Shown here: piece after piece, positions 36,801 to 48,700 of the stretch
Position numbering within the stretch: the first letter of the stretch is position 1
How the letters are laid out: every line of letters begins with the position of its first letter
Assembly: GCA_944474755.1 (NCBI GenBank)
Contig: OX104114.1
Location: 45,139,070-45,203,069, forward strand
Direction of reading: 5' to 3'
DNA: 64,000 nt
Source: Limnoperna fortunei
Lineage: Eukaryota > Mollusca > Bivalvia > Mytilida > Modiolidae
The notes under the pieces: generated by a model
What the model was told of the DNA's origin: nothing
Seen by the model: only the letters and a program-made list of their open reading frames with translations
Databases searched by the model: none
Made by a program: the position numbers and the translations under genes

Positions 36801-37782
36801 TCGACGTAACGTTTTTTAAACCATTTTCTTCGCATTCTTGGAGCAGTAATAAAATTGCATCAAACTTGCTTAATTTTTCCCATCAATTGAGTAACAATGT
36901 TCAGTACAGTAACAAATCACAATAGTCGTCCAAATAATGTATATGATTCACTTACGCGTCTATAACAACACGTCGATAACAATGGACGGGTCTACTGCAG
37001 CGAAACATGCTTATAGACAAGCAACAATAATAAAATAAAGCAGTACCGACTCACCAAGTAATATTTCATTTTTAATTTTCTTGTTTAATAAATCCTGATA
37101 GCCATATAAAAGCTGTGTCTGAACCTTTAACTTAAAACGTTTCAGTAAAGGGTTTAACATTATTATGTTAAGGTTGTTATCTACTATTGATTGCATTCAT
37201 GTGCGCACAGAAGTTATTGGTTCTGGCTTGGAGTGCTCCACTGTAACCTTTATTGACACTGATTTAACCGGTTTTCTACATACTAAAAAACTAAACGCAA
37301 TCCGAAAATGGCATTTAACTCAAAGGTAATACACATACAATCTTATATGATCACAGACTATGCCGTTTATAACACGACTTTCATCTTTCAAAATAACTTG
37401 GTTACATTACTCAATAATATATAACAGTATTGCAACGCGCTTTTCAAAAAGACTGAAAACTAATTATAAGAAGTATTTTCAAAATAGGTGGAACTAAATA
37501 ATTATAAGAAGATTTGTAAAAAATAAACGTGTTATCAATGACAAACAATTAATTTTGTGTTGTTTCAGAAATGTGACAATTAATCATTCAATTATTTATT
37601 ACTTCGTATTTCAAAGACTTACTTTCTTATGTAACTTTATTCTTATAAAGAAAGACGACATCGAGTTAGCACGTAACAACTAAATAATAATGTTTTATAT
37701 GAAATATTGAACTAGTTTTATTCACGACACAAATAATAGTTTAATTGTCCTTAGCATTGGAATCTGAGTAGAAACAACATTA
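33871..37782. other. AT-rich intergenic stretch
   Basis: 3.9 kb without a recognisable gene, RNA or repeat. Short open frames at 35660-35878, 35970-36158 and 37011-37196 look random. Confidence 0.5.
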
Positions 37783-39590
37783 ATGAAAGGTCATTTGTTC
37801 AAAGAACAAATGTGAGGTCTTTCCCGGTATGGTAAATAAGGGGATTCTGTTGACGTTTTGTCTGTTCCTTATTACAAAATGTCACCAGCAGTCATGAAAA
37901 TTGGTTATTTGAGTAAAGCAAGTCATCCCTATTCACACTTCATATGGTTGCTAAGTACTTTTGTGACCGTTGCTAGGGACAAATTGTCACTTCCGGTTGT
38001 AAAATAATGTATTCCACCTAAATACTTCATCCTGATTCTAAATATATAGGGTAACTAAGGACTTTTTATGATGGTTACCTTGTTGCTATGATGTGACCTT
38101 GACCCATGACCTTTGACCTTGGGCTCAAATTGAAGCTCTTTTCATACTGATCACTTTAGCTATACATGTTTACCATATTATCTCTAACCGTTTTCAAGTT
38201 ATTAGTCAAAAACCAATCAACCGAAACATGTCAAGGGCAATAACTCCTAAACGGTTCATTGAACAATTTTTGACATATAGACCAATTGTAGGTCTCAATA
38301 AGAGGAGTATTTTTCCAATTTATTGTATGCTTCTATCTTTTACAGTTTTCGAGTTATAAGTCAAAAACCAATCAACCGAATCATGTCAAGGGCAATAACT
38401 CCTAAACGGTTCATTGAATAATTTTTGACATTATAGACCAATTGTAGGTCGCAATGAGAGGAGTAGTTTTCCAATTAATTGTTTGCTTCTATTCTTTACG
38501 GTTTTCGAGTTATAAGTCAACAACCAATCAACCGGAACATGTCAAGGGCAATAACTCCTAAACGGTTCATTGAACAGTTTTGGACATAAAGATCAAATGT
38601 AGGTCTCAATAAGAGGAGTATTTTTTCAATTTATTGTCTGCTTCCATCTTTTACGGTTTTCGAGTTATTATGATAACAAGATTCGAGGCCTAAGGTTGAG
38701 GTCATATCTAAACTTTAACCTTGAGATTTTCCTTAAGGTCATGTCACAGAACAACAAATGGTGAACAGCCAAGGTGTTTTCGACTTCCGGTTTGTGAGTT
38801 TTGGTGATAACCGGAGTAATTGATACATTTAAGGTATACTGCTCGCCTCCGCTCGACAAAATTTTTTGGTCAAATTATGGCACAAAGTTGTCTCAAAAGT
38901 TCCTTAACATTTCTCACTTTTCAGTTTTTCTCTAAATTTTATAGTTTCTGAGTTGTTCTGATAACAAGGTTTTCGGTGTTGGGGCAGATAACTCTGTAAA
39001 GAAAAAGTTTTCGGTGTCGAAATGTGAACACCGAATAGGTCTTAAGAGTACGATACTTGGTTTAAAAGATCAAAATGATATGTCGCGAACTCCAACTTTT
39101 ACGGTTTTCGAGTTGTTATGAAAACAAGATCCGAGGTTTAAGGTTGAGGTCATATCTAAACTTTAACCTTGAGATTTTCCTTAAGGTCATGTCACAGAAC
39201 AACAAATGGTGAACAGCCAAGGTGTTTTCGACTTCCGGTTTGTGAGTTTTGGTGATAACCGGAGTGATTGAAACATTCAAGGTATACCGCTCGCCTTCGC
39301 TCGACAAAATTTTTTGGCCAAATTATGGCACAAAGTTGTCTCAAAAGTTCCTTAACATTTCTCACTTTTCAGTTTTTCTCTAAATTTTATAGTTTCTGAG
39401 TTGCTCTGATAACAAGGTTTACGGTGTTGGGGCAGATAACTCCGTAAAGAAAAAGTTTTCGGTGTCGCAGGGTGAACACCGAACAGGACTTAAGAGTTCG
39501 ATACTTGGTTTAAAAGATCAAAATGATATGTCGCGATGTCTTTTTCACAGACTGTTTTGAAATGTGGTGGAAGAAAAAGAATAAGAATAA
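37783..39590. repeat. Mosaic repeat family (CATTTGTTC hairpin, 157-bp module), unit 1
   Basis: Starts with a hairpin (CATTTGTTC-AAA-GAACAAATG, 37792-37812) and GAGGTCTTTCCCGG. Then come CACTTCCGGTTGTAAAATA, TGACCTTGACCCATGACC, about three copies of the ~157-bp module (AACCGTTTTCAAGTTATTAG ... TCCTAAACGGTTCATTGA) at about 38180-38655, and a 448-bp 3' module present twice (38655-39102, 39103-39551). It ends in GGAAGAAAAAGAATAAGAAT. The same order is repeated at 57325-58680. No protein is encoded. The layout (end hairpins, internal short tandem repeats) resembles bivalve pearl-type or Helentron-derived non-autonomous elements. Confidence 0.75.
38655..39551. repeat. Direct duplication of a 448-bp module
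   Basis: 38655-39102 and 39103-39551 are near-identical, from ACGGTTTTCGAGTTATTATG or ...GTTGTTATG to GATATGTCGCGA. Because 448 is not a multiple of three, the matching minus frames at 38668-38859 and 39116-39307 are simply the same repeat seen twice, not genes. Single copies occur at about 40150-40580, 56830-57280 and 58190-58640. Confidence 0.85.
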
Positions 39591-41000
39591 AGATAGGGCT
39601 AATTGTTCAAGAACAATTAGAAAGGTCTTTCCCGGAATCTTCCTCTGTTGCTTTGAACTTGAGAACAAATGTTGCTGGGCCAATTTTTAGTCTTAATAGA
39701 CTATTTATGTGGTCCTGAGTAAAACAATATATTATGGTTGTCAAGGACTTTTTTGGCCGTTGCTAGGGACAAAATGTCACTTCCGGTTGCAAAATCACAT
39801 ATTTCAGTAATATACATTATCCTCATTTTAAAAATATATGATTGCTAAGGACTTTTTATATGGTTACCTTGTTGCTATGGTATGACCTTGACCTGTGACA
39901 TTTGAAATTGGGCTCAAATTAAAGGCCAAATGGGCTCAAATTAAAGGGCTTGACTTTGTGATTATATTAAACCTATATGTTTACTATATTATCTCTAACC
40001 GTTTTCAAGTTATAAGAAAAAAAAACGATTAACCAAAACCAGTCAAGGGCCTTAACTCGAAAACGGTTCATCACACAGTTTCACACCAAATGTAACAAAT
40101 AAAGGTCTTGATAAGAGAAGTATTTTTGCCACATTTATTGTCTTCTTCTATCTTTTATTGTTTTTAAGTTGTAATGATAACAAGATTGGAGGCCTAAGGT
40201 CGAGATCACTTCTGAACGTTGATTTAAAATTTTCTTTAAGAACATGTCACAGGACGGCAAATGGTGAAGACCTTAGGTGATTTCAACTTACGGTTTGTGA
40301 GTTTTTGTGATAAGCGGAGTCCATTGAAACATTCAAGGGATACTGCTCGCCTTCGCTAGTCAGAAATTTTTAGCCAAATTATGTCATAAAGTTGTCTCGA
40401 AAGTTCCTCAACATTTCTATCTTTTCAGTTTTCTTCTATCTTTTATAGTTCCAGAGGATATGCAATAACAAGATTTTCGGTGTTTGGGCAGATAACTCGG
40501 TAAAGAAAAATATTTCGATTTCACAGGGTGAATCCCAAATAGACTTTTAGTGCCCAAAACTTGTCGCGAAAGACCAAAATGTAATGTTTCAAAACCGGTA
40601 ATTCATCTCTTTTGACAGGAAATGAATTCAAAACATATGGCTGCACTGGGATTTTTGTCAACCGGAAGTGACATTTTAAAAAACCGCAAGTTACTAACCA
40701 AACCGCTAGTTAATGCCATTTTCAAAGCGTTTAGTCGTCAGATGACCATAGGTGTTTCCGAATGACACATTTTATGAGTTTTGTTATTAAACGGAATTGT
40801 CAAATATTCCAAGAGCAGTTACTCGTATCCGTTAACCCTGTTTTTTTATATGCAATAAAGTTGTCTCATAAAGCCCATTTACATTTACCAACCATCAGTT
40901 TTCTTCTATCTTTAATAGTTCCAGAGATTATGCTATTACAAGGTTTTCGGTGTTTGGGGAGATAACACTGTTAAGAAAAATGTTTCGGTTTCACAGGAAA
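39591..41000. repeat. Mosaic repeat family, unit 2 (diverged)
   Basis: Starts with a variant hairpin (AATTGTTC-AAGAACAATT region, about 39600-39617) and AAAGGTCTTTCCCGG. It continues with CACTTCCGGTTGCAAAATCA, TGACCTTGACCTGTGAC, one 157-bp module (about 39960-40120) and a 3' module (40150-40580). A second partial 3' module (40860-41000) also carries TTTTCGGTGTTTGGGGAGATAA. It is more diverged than unit 1. Confidence 0.65.
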
Positions 41001-41574
41001 AATTTTAAATATAATTTCAGTGGCTAAGTGTAGTGTAGTTATTTTCGTCAGTTATGCATTTTGAATGAAAAGTATCTTGTTTCCAACCATTTCTTTGAAA
41101 TCAGTCTAAAAATTAATGAAAACATGGCTGCTAAATGGGGGTATTTATACATGTATATAAATGACTTTCTGTGTAGCTTAATGTTGTCCAGAAACCAGTT
41201 GTCTTGTTTCTGTCGATAATTTTAGTATTTGTTGGTATTTTTACATTTTGAGGACAACTGAATATTGGAAATGGATTATATAATTAAACCGTCATGTATG
41301 ATTAGCAATGTTTGCTCTGTCGTCACCAACATATACTATCAGGGACTAAAGTCCTTCTTTTATGCACACCTTTAAATGATGTAGAAGTCATATTTTAGGA
41401 CGTTCCTGGCCATGGTTGTAATTAAGTAAGTTGCAGACGACTCGATTTCATTGAATTTGTTTGAATTTCTAGATTCATTTGACCTTTAAATAGATATGGA
41501 ACACTAAGAATAGCATACATAGTTACGATATGCATGTACATTTGATAGAATATTTTAGAAAATATCAAGCATCA
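41001..41574. other. Pre-insertion flank of the LTR element
   Basis: Nothing recognisable. It ends at the GACCT target of the retrotransposon. Confidence 0.5.
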
Positions 41575-41579
41575 GACCT
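41575..41579. repeat. 5-bp target-site duplication (GACCT), left
   Basis: GACCT directly precedes the LTR here and directly follows it at 50477-50481, which fixes the element ends. Confidence 0.88.
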
Positions 41580-41865
41580 ATTATGTAATTTCCCTTCGGT
41601 AGGTGGGGGTTACAGGGTTCACCCTGGGGCAATGTGTCAGTGCAATGTTACCTGATCGATATGCTAGTACGACTGCTGATGGCAATGGCGTCTCTTGGTC
41701 TGCTCATTACGTCACAGCTTCTTGTGGTGGCGGGAAACCTCTCGTGTCTCTCGGCCTTCTTCACTCCACCAATGGTTGGTCACTGGAACACCCCCGAGAT
41801 GCCCCGGACAAGAGATCGGGTCTGAACAATCACCCATAAACAGGGAAGTGCCTAATTTCACCACA
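41580..41865 (-). repeat. 3' LTR (286 bp)
   Basis: On the minus strand it begins TGTGGTGAAATTAGGCAC and ends AATTACATAAT. It is identical to 50191-50476 except at 41583 (A versus G at 50194). The plus-strand frames here repeat those in the other LTR and are not genes. Confidence 0.95.
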
Positions 41866-41879
41866 CCCCCCTCCGTTTT
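41866..41879 (-). promoter_or_regulatory. Polypurine tract for plus-strand priming
   Basis: Minus strand AAAACGGAGGGGGG directly abuts the 3' LTR, the expected site where RNase H leaves a purine primer. Confidence 0.85.
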
Positions 41880-42459
41880 CTTAGGGACGGGACCCCTGTT
41901 CCGTTCAACTGATAACACCTAGCCTACTACTCCCCGTAACCATGGGACTGAACTAGGCGAATCTTTACCCCACATAATATGTAAAATACACTGAGGCCAT
42001 CTCCTTCCTCACTACCCAACAGCCAGCACCAACCAACTCCTCGCCACAAGACATGTCCAATACTCTGACACAACGACACTGCGAAAACACCACAAGAACC
42101 AAGACTAATAAATTCATTTTCACAAAAATCACATGGAACCAATTCATTACCCTTCTCCTAATTTCTAATTCTCTACTCTACTATTTACAGAAAAGTCCAT
42201 GTAAAAAACACCCATCTGAGGATGGGACACACAGCAGGACGCTCCTCCCTGGAGTTGAACATATTTACATCCATCCTGCTGGTGACGGCCAATGGTGAAA
42301 AATATCCCACTTAGTAGCTGGGTATGCGATCAGCGCTGTCCTAGGTTCTTCACACCCATGGTGCAGGCCAGTTCTTGACCGTCTCCCTCCTCTCCGCAAA
42401 AGGAAACCATCATAGACCTTCAAACAATAAAAATCCGTCCGTGACAACTGACTAACCCC
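41880..42459 (-). other. 3' untranslated region of the retrotransposon
   Basis: About 580 nt between the PHD reading frame and the polypurine tract. It holds short frames in both directions (for example 42053-42298 plus and 42265-42447 minus) but no domain. No envelope gene. Confidence 0.6.
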
Positions 42460-42753
42460 TCAGTGGTGGTGCCACGCCCCGACCACCGAGTCCCTAACAC
42501 TGCTGAACTTGTTCTCCTGTCTCCCCCCTCTTCCTCGAGGGGAGGTCCTCCTCCCGACCACTTGACAGTTGGGACACTTATATGTGTCCAATTCCTCAGC
42601 CTCCAATGCCGACAAGTTCACACATGTTAAATGGTACCACTCCTTACAAGTGTCACACTGTACCATTGTTTCTCCAGTGTCCGGACCTCTACAAATACAG
42701 TACTTTTTGTCCTTCTTAGTTTGAGAAGTCTCCTCAGTTAAAATGTTTTCTCC
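42460..42753 (-). CDS. PHD finger reading frame immediately 3' of pol, same frame
   Basis: After the pol stop (TAA 42756-42754) the same frame stays open for 97 codons to TGA at 42462-42460. An ATG occurs only at 42666, inside the finger. The segment holds a full C4HC3 zinc pattern: YCIC, then MVQCDTC, then KEWYHLTC, then YKCPNC, with the conserved Trp two residues before His. The leading Tyr, the Met before the third Cys and this Trp are at positions that form the methyl-lysine cage in H3K4me3-reading PHD fingers. A basic tail (RRTSPRGRGGR) follows. Because the ATG would lose the first two cysteines, the complete finger needs stop readthrough, splicing or a non-AUG start, or the TAA is specific to this copy. 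Likely role: tethering integration complexes to histone H3 tails. Confidence 0.8.
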   Translation of the reverse strand, partial: GENILTEETSQTKKDKKYCICRGPDTGETMVQCDTCKEWYHLTCVNLSALEAEELDTYKCPNCQVVGRRTSPRGRGGRQENKFSSVRDSVVGAWHHH

Positions 42754-45700
42754 TTATAGGAGTCGCTGTTGAGCTTTCTCCAGCCATGCAGGGATTTTCC
42801 TGTCCCTACACGCTTTTAATCTGTCGTGATTCGTATTAAACACCACTCTTTGGAGTTTAACTTTGTACACATACGGTGTGATCACCTGTACTACTATCCC
42901 AGGTCCCTTCCACGGACTACTGAGTTTCTTGTTTTTCCCTACTATTTGTGCTGTATCTAGCACATAAACTAAATCTCCAATCTTATATTGGTGTTCCAAG
43001 ATTTTAATGTCATAATCTCGTTTCATCCTGTTCTGGGTCGTATTGAGAGTATTCCTCGCAATTTCGTGAGATTTACGGATAGCAGTTTCCAAACTTGCTA
43101 TGTATTGATCACCTCCTGTGTATTGTTTTTCTTGTCCATGGGAAAACATAAGTTCTGCTGGTTGATTTGTTTCCCTGCCTAACATGAGCCTGTTAGGGGT
43201 AAATCCTGTGTTTCTGTTCACAGATGAACGTAAAGCTCCTGCTAGCTGAGCAATGTGCTCGTCCCAATTGTCCTGGGAACCGTCCACAAAACATCGAACG
43301 GCATCCATGAGGACTCTATTTTTCCTTTCAACCTGACCATTCGCTGATGGTCTGTAAGGCGTTGTCCTAGCCTTGTGTATTCTCAGGAGTTCACACACTG
43401 ATTTGAATAGTGAACTTTCAAAGTTTCTCCCTTGATCTGTGAAGATCTGGAATGGATACCCAAACCGGGTGAAAAATTCATTAATGGCTGCTCTAGCCGT
43501 TACTTCCGCTGTCTGGGACGGTAAGGGAATGCACTCTGTCCATTTCGTGAACTGATCTACCATCATAAGAATGTATTCGTTCCCATTCTTAGTCTTTGGC
43601 AACGGTCCCATGAAATCTAAGTGTACACGTTCCATCGGTGCACCCGCATGATACGGTGTCATTTTACACTTAGCATGTCTATTTGGTTTCTTATTCTTGC
43701 TACAAATGTCGCATGTTACTACAAAGTTTCTAATTTCCTTTGACATATTGTACCAATGGTATTTGTCCTTTATTCTGACCATTGTACGCTCCGTTCCTTG
43801 GTGACCAGCTGAAGGCAACTCGTGACAAAGAGTTAGTACTTCCTCCCTCAGGCTAGCAGGGACAACTAACCTAGTTCCTGCTCCCTCCTTCTTGGGAATG
43901 TTTCTCAATATCCCCTGGTCATCCAAGTAAAACATTGACCTGTTTATATAGTAGTTTTTAGCTGCTGGTGATGCTAAGAATAAGATGTTTCCTGCTGGTT
44001 CTTTGCTGTCTCTTAACCAGTTTAGAATGATTGTCAAATCCGGGTCCTCAGACTGAGCTTGTTTTATTTCTTCACTTGTGAATCCACTAATTAACAATCC
44101 ACCTTCCTGTGACACGGCTGTCACTGTACAACAATTGTCACTCTCCGTCAATATCACTGGTCGGGTACCAGAGCATATGTCCATGCTTGTAGTGAACAAT
44201 ATATTGTCCACAGTACGTTCCTGTGTAGTGTCACTTTTCAATGGTGTGCTTGATTGTTCATCAACACTGAATAATGTTATCATTGCACCAGCAATATCCT
44301 GAATGGGCTTATCCCTGCATTTCCGGTTTCTTGTCAGGGATACTGCCTCATCAACTTCAAACATAAATTTGTTCCAAGTACGGTGTGCTTTCTCACACTT
44401 TGTACAACCTCCGCACGGCAAATCCGATAACTCCAGTTCTGCCTGGAAACCTGGGCATGGTACCTCACTCTCTCCTATCCGTGAAAGTCCATCCGCATTT
44501 CCGTGGAGTCTACCTGGACGGTGCTTGATGTTCATGTCATACTGGCTGAGTTCTTCCATCCACCTTGCCAGTTGACCTTGCGGTTCTTTAAAACCTAATA
44601 ACCAGGTTAAACTGCTATGGTCCGTTCTGACCGTGAAATTCCTGCCAAGCAGATAATGTCTAAACTGCCTGGTGAACCTGATTACCGCTAGTAATTCTTT
44701 CCTAGTCGTGCAATATCGACGTTGCTCTGGGGTCAATGCAAAGCTTCCATAAGCTATGACCCTTTCCCTTCCATTCTGCACTTGGATTAGTTCCGCTCCG
44801 ATAGCTTTGTCGGACGCATCCGTATCTAGGATGAAATTGTCATGTTTCGTTGGTAATGCCAAGACTGGCGCTGAAGTCAATTTCAACTTAATTTGGTCAA
44901 ATGAGTTTTGTTGACTCTCAGTCCATTTAAACTGTTGTTTTCCGGTGATGTCATGCAATGGTCCTGCAATTTTTGAATAATCCTTGATAAAACTGCGATG
45001 ATAATTCGCAAACCCAAGGAACTGTTCCACTTCCTTGGTGCAAGTCGGTATAGGCCAACCCATGACTGGTTCAATGTGCTGTTGACCTATCTGGATACCA
45101 TTGCTGGTAATTTTTCGTCCTAAAAATTCCACTGAAGTCTTGAATAATTCACATTTCCGGGGTTTCAGTTTAAGTTCATACTTCCTGAAACGTTTGAATA
45201 CTTGTTTCAAGTTTTCTAAGTGATCATCAAAGTCTGATCCTAAGACTAGGATATCATCTAGGAATGCTAACACTGTTTTCCATGTGAGCCCCCTTAAAAC
45301 TAAGTTCATGACTCGGGCATATGTACTCGGAGCATTGCATAGTCCAAAGCTCATTTTCACACATTCAAATAGTCCGTACTTTGTGACGAATGCTGTCTTC
45401 TTGCGGTCTTCTGGTTTGATGCTGATTTGCCAGTATGCGCTGTTGGCATCAAGTTTCGAGTACCACTTGTTTCCCGCAAGTGTATCCAAACATTCCTCTA
45501 TAAGCGGCAATGGGTACACATCCTTTACTGTGACTGCGTTCAAGGCCCTATAATCTAAGCACCATCTCACACCGCCATCCCGTTTCCGGATTAATACTGG
45601 GGCGGATGCCCATTCCGATGTAGAGGGTTGTATGACTCCAGCATCTAGCATTTTCTTGAGATGCTGCTCCTCCTCGTCCACAAAGCATGATGGAGTACGA

Positions 45701-48700
45701 CGCATTCTCTGCTTAACAGGTCTTGCTGTGCCTGTGTCAATTTCGTGCTCAATCTTTGTAAAGTTCCCGAGATCATAGTCATCTTTCGCAAACACGTCTC
45801 TATAGTCATATAAGAGTTGTTTCAATTTGACTTTCTGTCCTTCTGTCAACTCTTCAGTTGATTTCTCAAATAACGGTTGTAAATATTCTGGTAACATGAC
45901 ATTAGATTTGTCCTTGTGTTGTATAGTGTTCACCTGGCCCACCACGGGGGGTCCAGTAATAATTGAGATTTCCTCAGCATTTGCTATATGCTGTCCCTTT
46001 TTAAGGATGATATTGTCCTCAGTGACATTAATGAGACATAGTTCCGGTTGATTACCTGGATTGCACACTGTTCTAGCTCCCAACAGGTGCTCCTGTTCTA
46101 TTGTTTCAACTACATATTCTTTGTTGATCTGATCTGATGTACAACTTAGTCGCACTGCTGAGTGTGGGGGTATGACAGTACGTCTGTCCACTGTCACCCT
46201 ACATATCCTGGGTTGCGACATTTCCATGGATTCTCTTTTCCCATAATGCAAGGGTATGGTATCCCCATGCATAAATAATATGTCCTTTCTGATGTCCACT
46301 ATAGCATTGTGTTTCTTCAAGAAATCGAGACCTAACAACATATCGTCGTCAATTGGTGCTACATGTAGCGTTTCACGCCAGCTACGTGGTCCAATTCCTA
46401 GTTCCACAGGGATGGTTCGTTTAGCACGCATTTCAAATCCTCTCCCTGCATTATGCATGATAACATCACTAATGAGTTTTGGTTTGTTCTTAAAACTGTT
46501 GTATATCTCGTCGGATATAACTGTTACTTCTGCAGCTGTATCCAGAACTGCTATCACTGGATACCCATGTACTGTCACTGGGACCCTTAGCATCGTTGAT
46601 GTTCCCAGTTTACCTATTCCCAGGGTTCCATCGCTAGACTCTGGATTTTTGTAGTAATCTTGTCTATTGCCCTGTCTGGTAGGGTACCTTTTCTCATTAC
46701 TGAAATTAACCCTCTTTCTCTGTGGTAAAGGTGAACCCTTTAGTTCTGGGCAATTTCGACGGTAGTGCCCTGGCTGGTTACAATTGTAACAGACTGCCTG
46801 TTGTTCCTGTTTATCTCCTCTGTTAGGCTTGTACGAGTCCTGTTGATGTTGCACATTTTCGAATTTCTTGTTCGCTTTTGGTGTCCATTTCGGAGATGGA
46901 CTTCTGTGTGTAGATGGTTGAATGTTAGTAGCAGCTTTTTGATGCTTAAGCTGCTTCAGCTCTTCAGTTATAGCTGTCATATTATTTGACATTGCCCCTA
47001 TGTTGCCAACAAAGGTATCTGTTATCCTGGCTAAACTAGAAACCACAGATTTCACTTGTTCTTGAAGTGATGAAATTTGTTCAGCAGTACTGTCTTGTTT
47101 TCTGCTATATGCCTGAATTGTAACGGGCTCCTTATCCGTAATGGTCAAGTCATTGAGATTGACTGGTGTTTCACTTGGAGTGGAGTCTATAGCTTTACTG
47201 GTTTCCTGGAAGTATTTAATTATATCCAGAGCTTCGTCCAGTGTTTCTGGTCTTGAGTGACAGGCATGTTTCGCTGCCTGTTTGTCTGAACATCCTTGAC
47301 AGAAGCGGTCTATTACTGTTTGGTTGACAAAATCTTCTGGGACGCCTTCAAACGCTCTAATAGCTAACAGCTGTAGGCGGTCTGCCCATTCATCTATACT
47401 TTCCCCCTTTCGCTGGGCACTATTGTTAAATTCTGCCCTCAAGGTTTGGGGTAAGTCCTGGTAACCAAATCGTTTTTCGATCTTCCGTATGACACGGGTA
47501 TATGAGATGTTTGGATCTTGGTCCAGCAACAAGGTGTAATAATCGCTAGCCTCATCTTGCAAACACCAACAGAGTTGACTTCGTTTCTGCTGCTCTGTCA
47601 GTCCATTGGTTGTGACAAACTCACTAAACTTCCTGAAGAAAGATCTCCAAGCAGATTTGTTCTTGCCTGTGAACTTCAAATCTCTTGGTGCCTGAAATGA
47701 CCTTTGCTGAGGTTGAATTTGTCGGTTTCTCCCCTGATTACAGTTACGGGCTACTGGAATCTGTATTTCCGATCGTTCGGACGATGAACTGGACTGCCTT
47801 CTAGCTTGCAACCTTCTACGTGGCAGTAAATCCTGTCTAGTAGGCCTTCCTTGCCTGTTATCTGCATTAGGTGGTGTATATGTTTCATACACCAGTGGTG
47901 CTAGACTGCCAGCATCTGTAAGTCTGGTTGACTGACTCAATGCCGACGATTGGATATTCGGTTCATTTCTGCATTGTGCTGAATTAAGTGGCAGTTGAGT
48001 CCTTGACATTGGTGGTGTATAATACTCGGTGTCCGAGTCGTCTTGTGTGTCAAGATGTAGTCTGGGCACTGTGTTGCCCTGATTAGTCACCTCAGTCGGT
48101 TTGTTAAGTTGTTGGTGTTCCAGTTGTAACTCTGCAACTTTTTGTTGTAGTTGCATATATTCATATTCCAGTTCCTTGTACTGACCCTGTAGTTGTTGTC
48201 TCTCATGATAAAGATGTTCACGGTGCACATATTGTTCCATTGATGTGTAGTGTTGTTCACCTGTTGAGTGCAGTTGGTGTGTATTTTGTTGACTTATTCG
48301 GTCAACAAGTGACTGCTGTTGTTGCGTGTGTTGACTTGGTCCGTCGTGCAACATATGTGGTTGTGGATGTTGAAATTGTTGAAGTTGTGGACCTTGGTAT
48401 ACAATTTGTTGATGGGGTTCAACTTGTTGACTTGGTCTGTCAACATAAGGTTGTTGTCGTTGTCGATCAACTGTGGCGGGTTGTTGTAATCCAAGTTGCT
48501 GTTGGCTTGTTTGATCAACAAGTGTATGTTGAAGTAGTTGTTGATGTTGTCGGTCAACCATTAAATGTTGTTGATGGTGCTTCTGTTGGTTAACAGTTGA
48601 AGTGTACTGTGGTAATTCAAGTGGTCGACTTGATTGGTCATCAAGTGTATGTTGAAGTAGTTGTTGACGTCCTGGTTGGTCACTAGAGACATGTTGAAGT

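Noticed and set aside
38668..39307. Two near-identical 63-codon minus-strand frames
   Set aside because: They are the same part of a duplicated 448-bp repeat module, with no domain, and are not kept open in the other copies of the module.
41603..41839. Small plus-strand frames in the LTR, repeated at 50214-50450
   Set aside because: They occur identically because both LTRs are identical, they are antisense to the element, and no domain is visible.
41880..42459. Possible envelope gene 3' of pol
   Set aside because: No long frame, signal peptide or membrane anchor occurs here. The only coherent frame is the PHD finger upstream.
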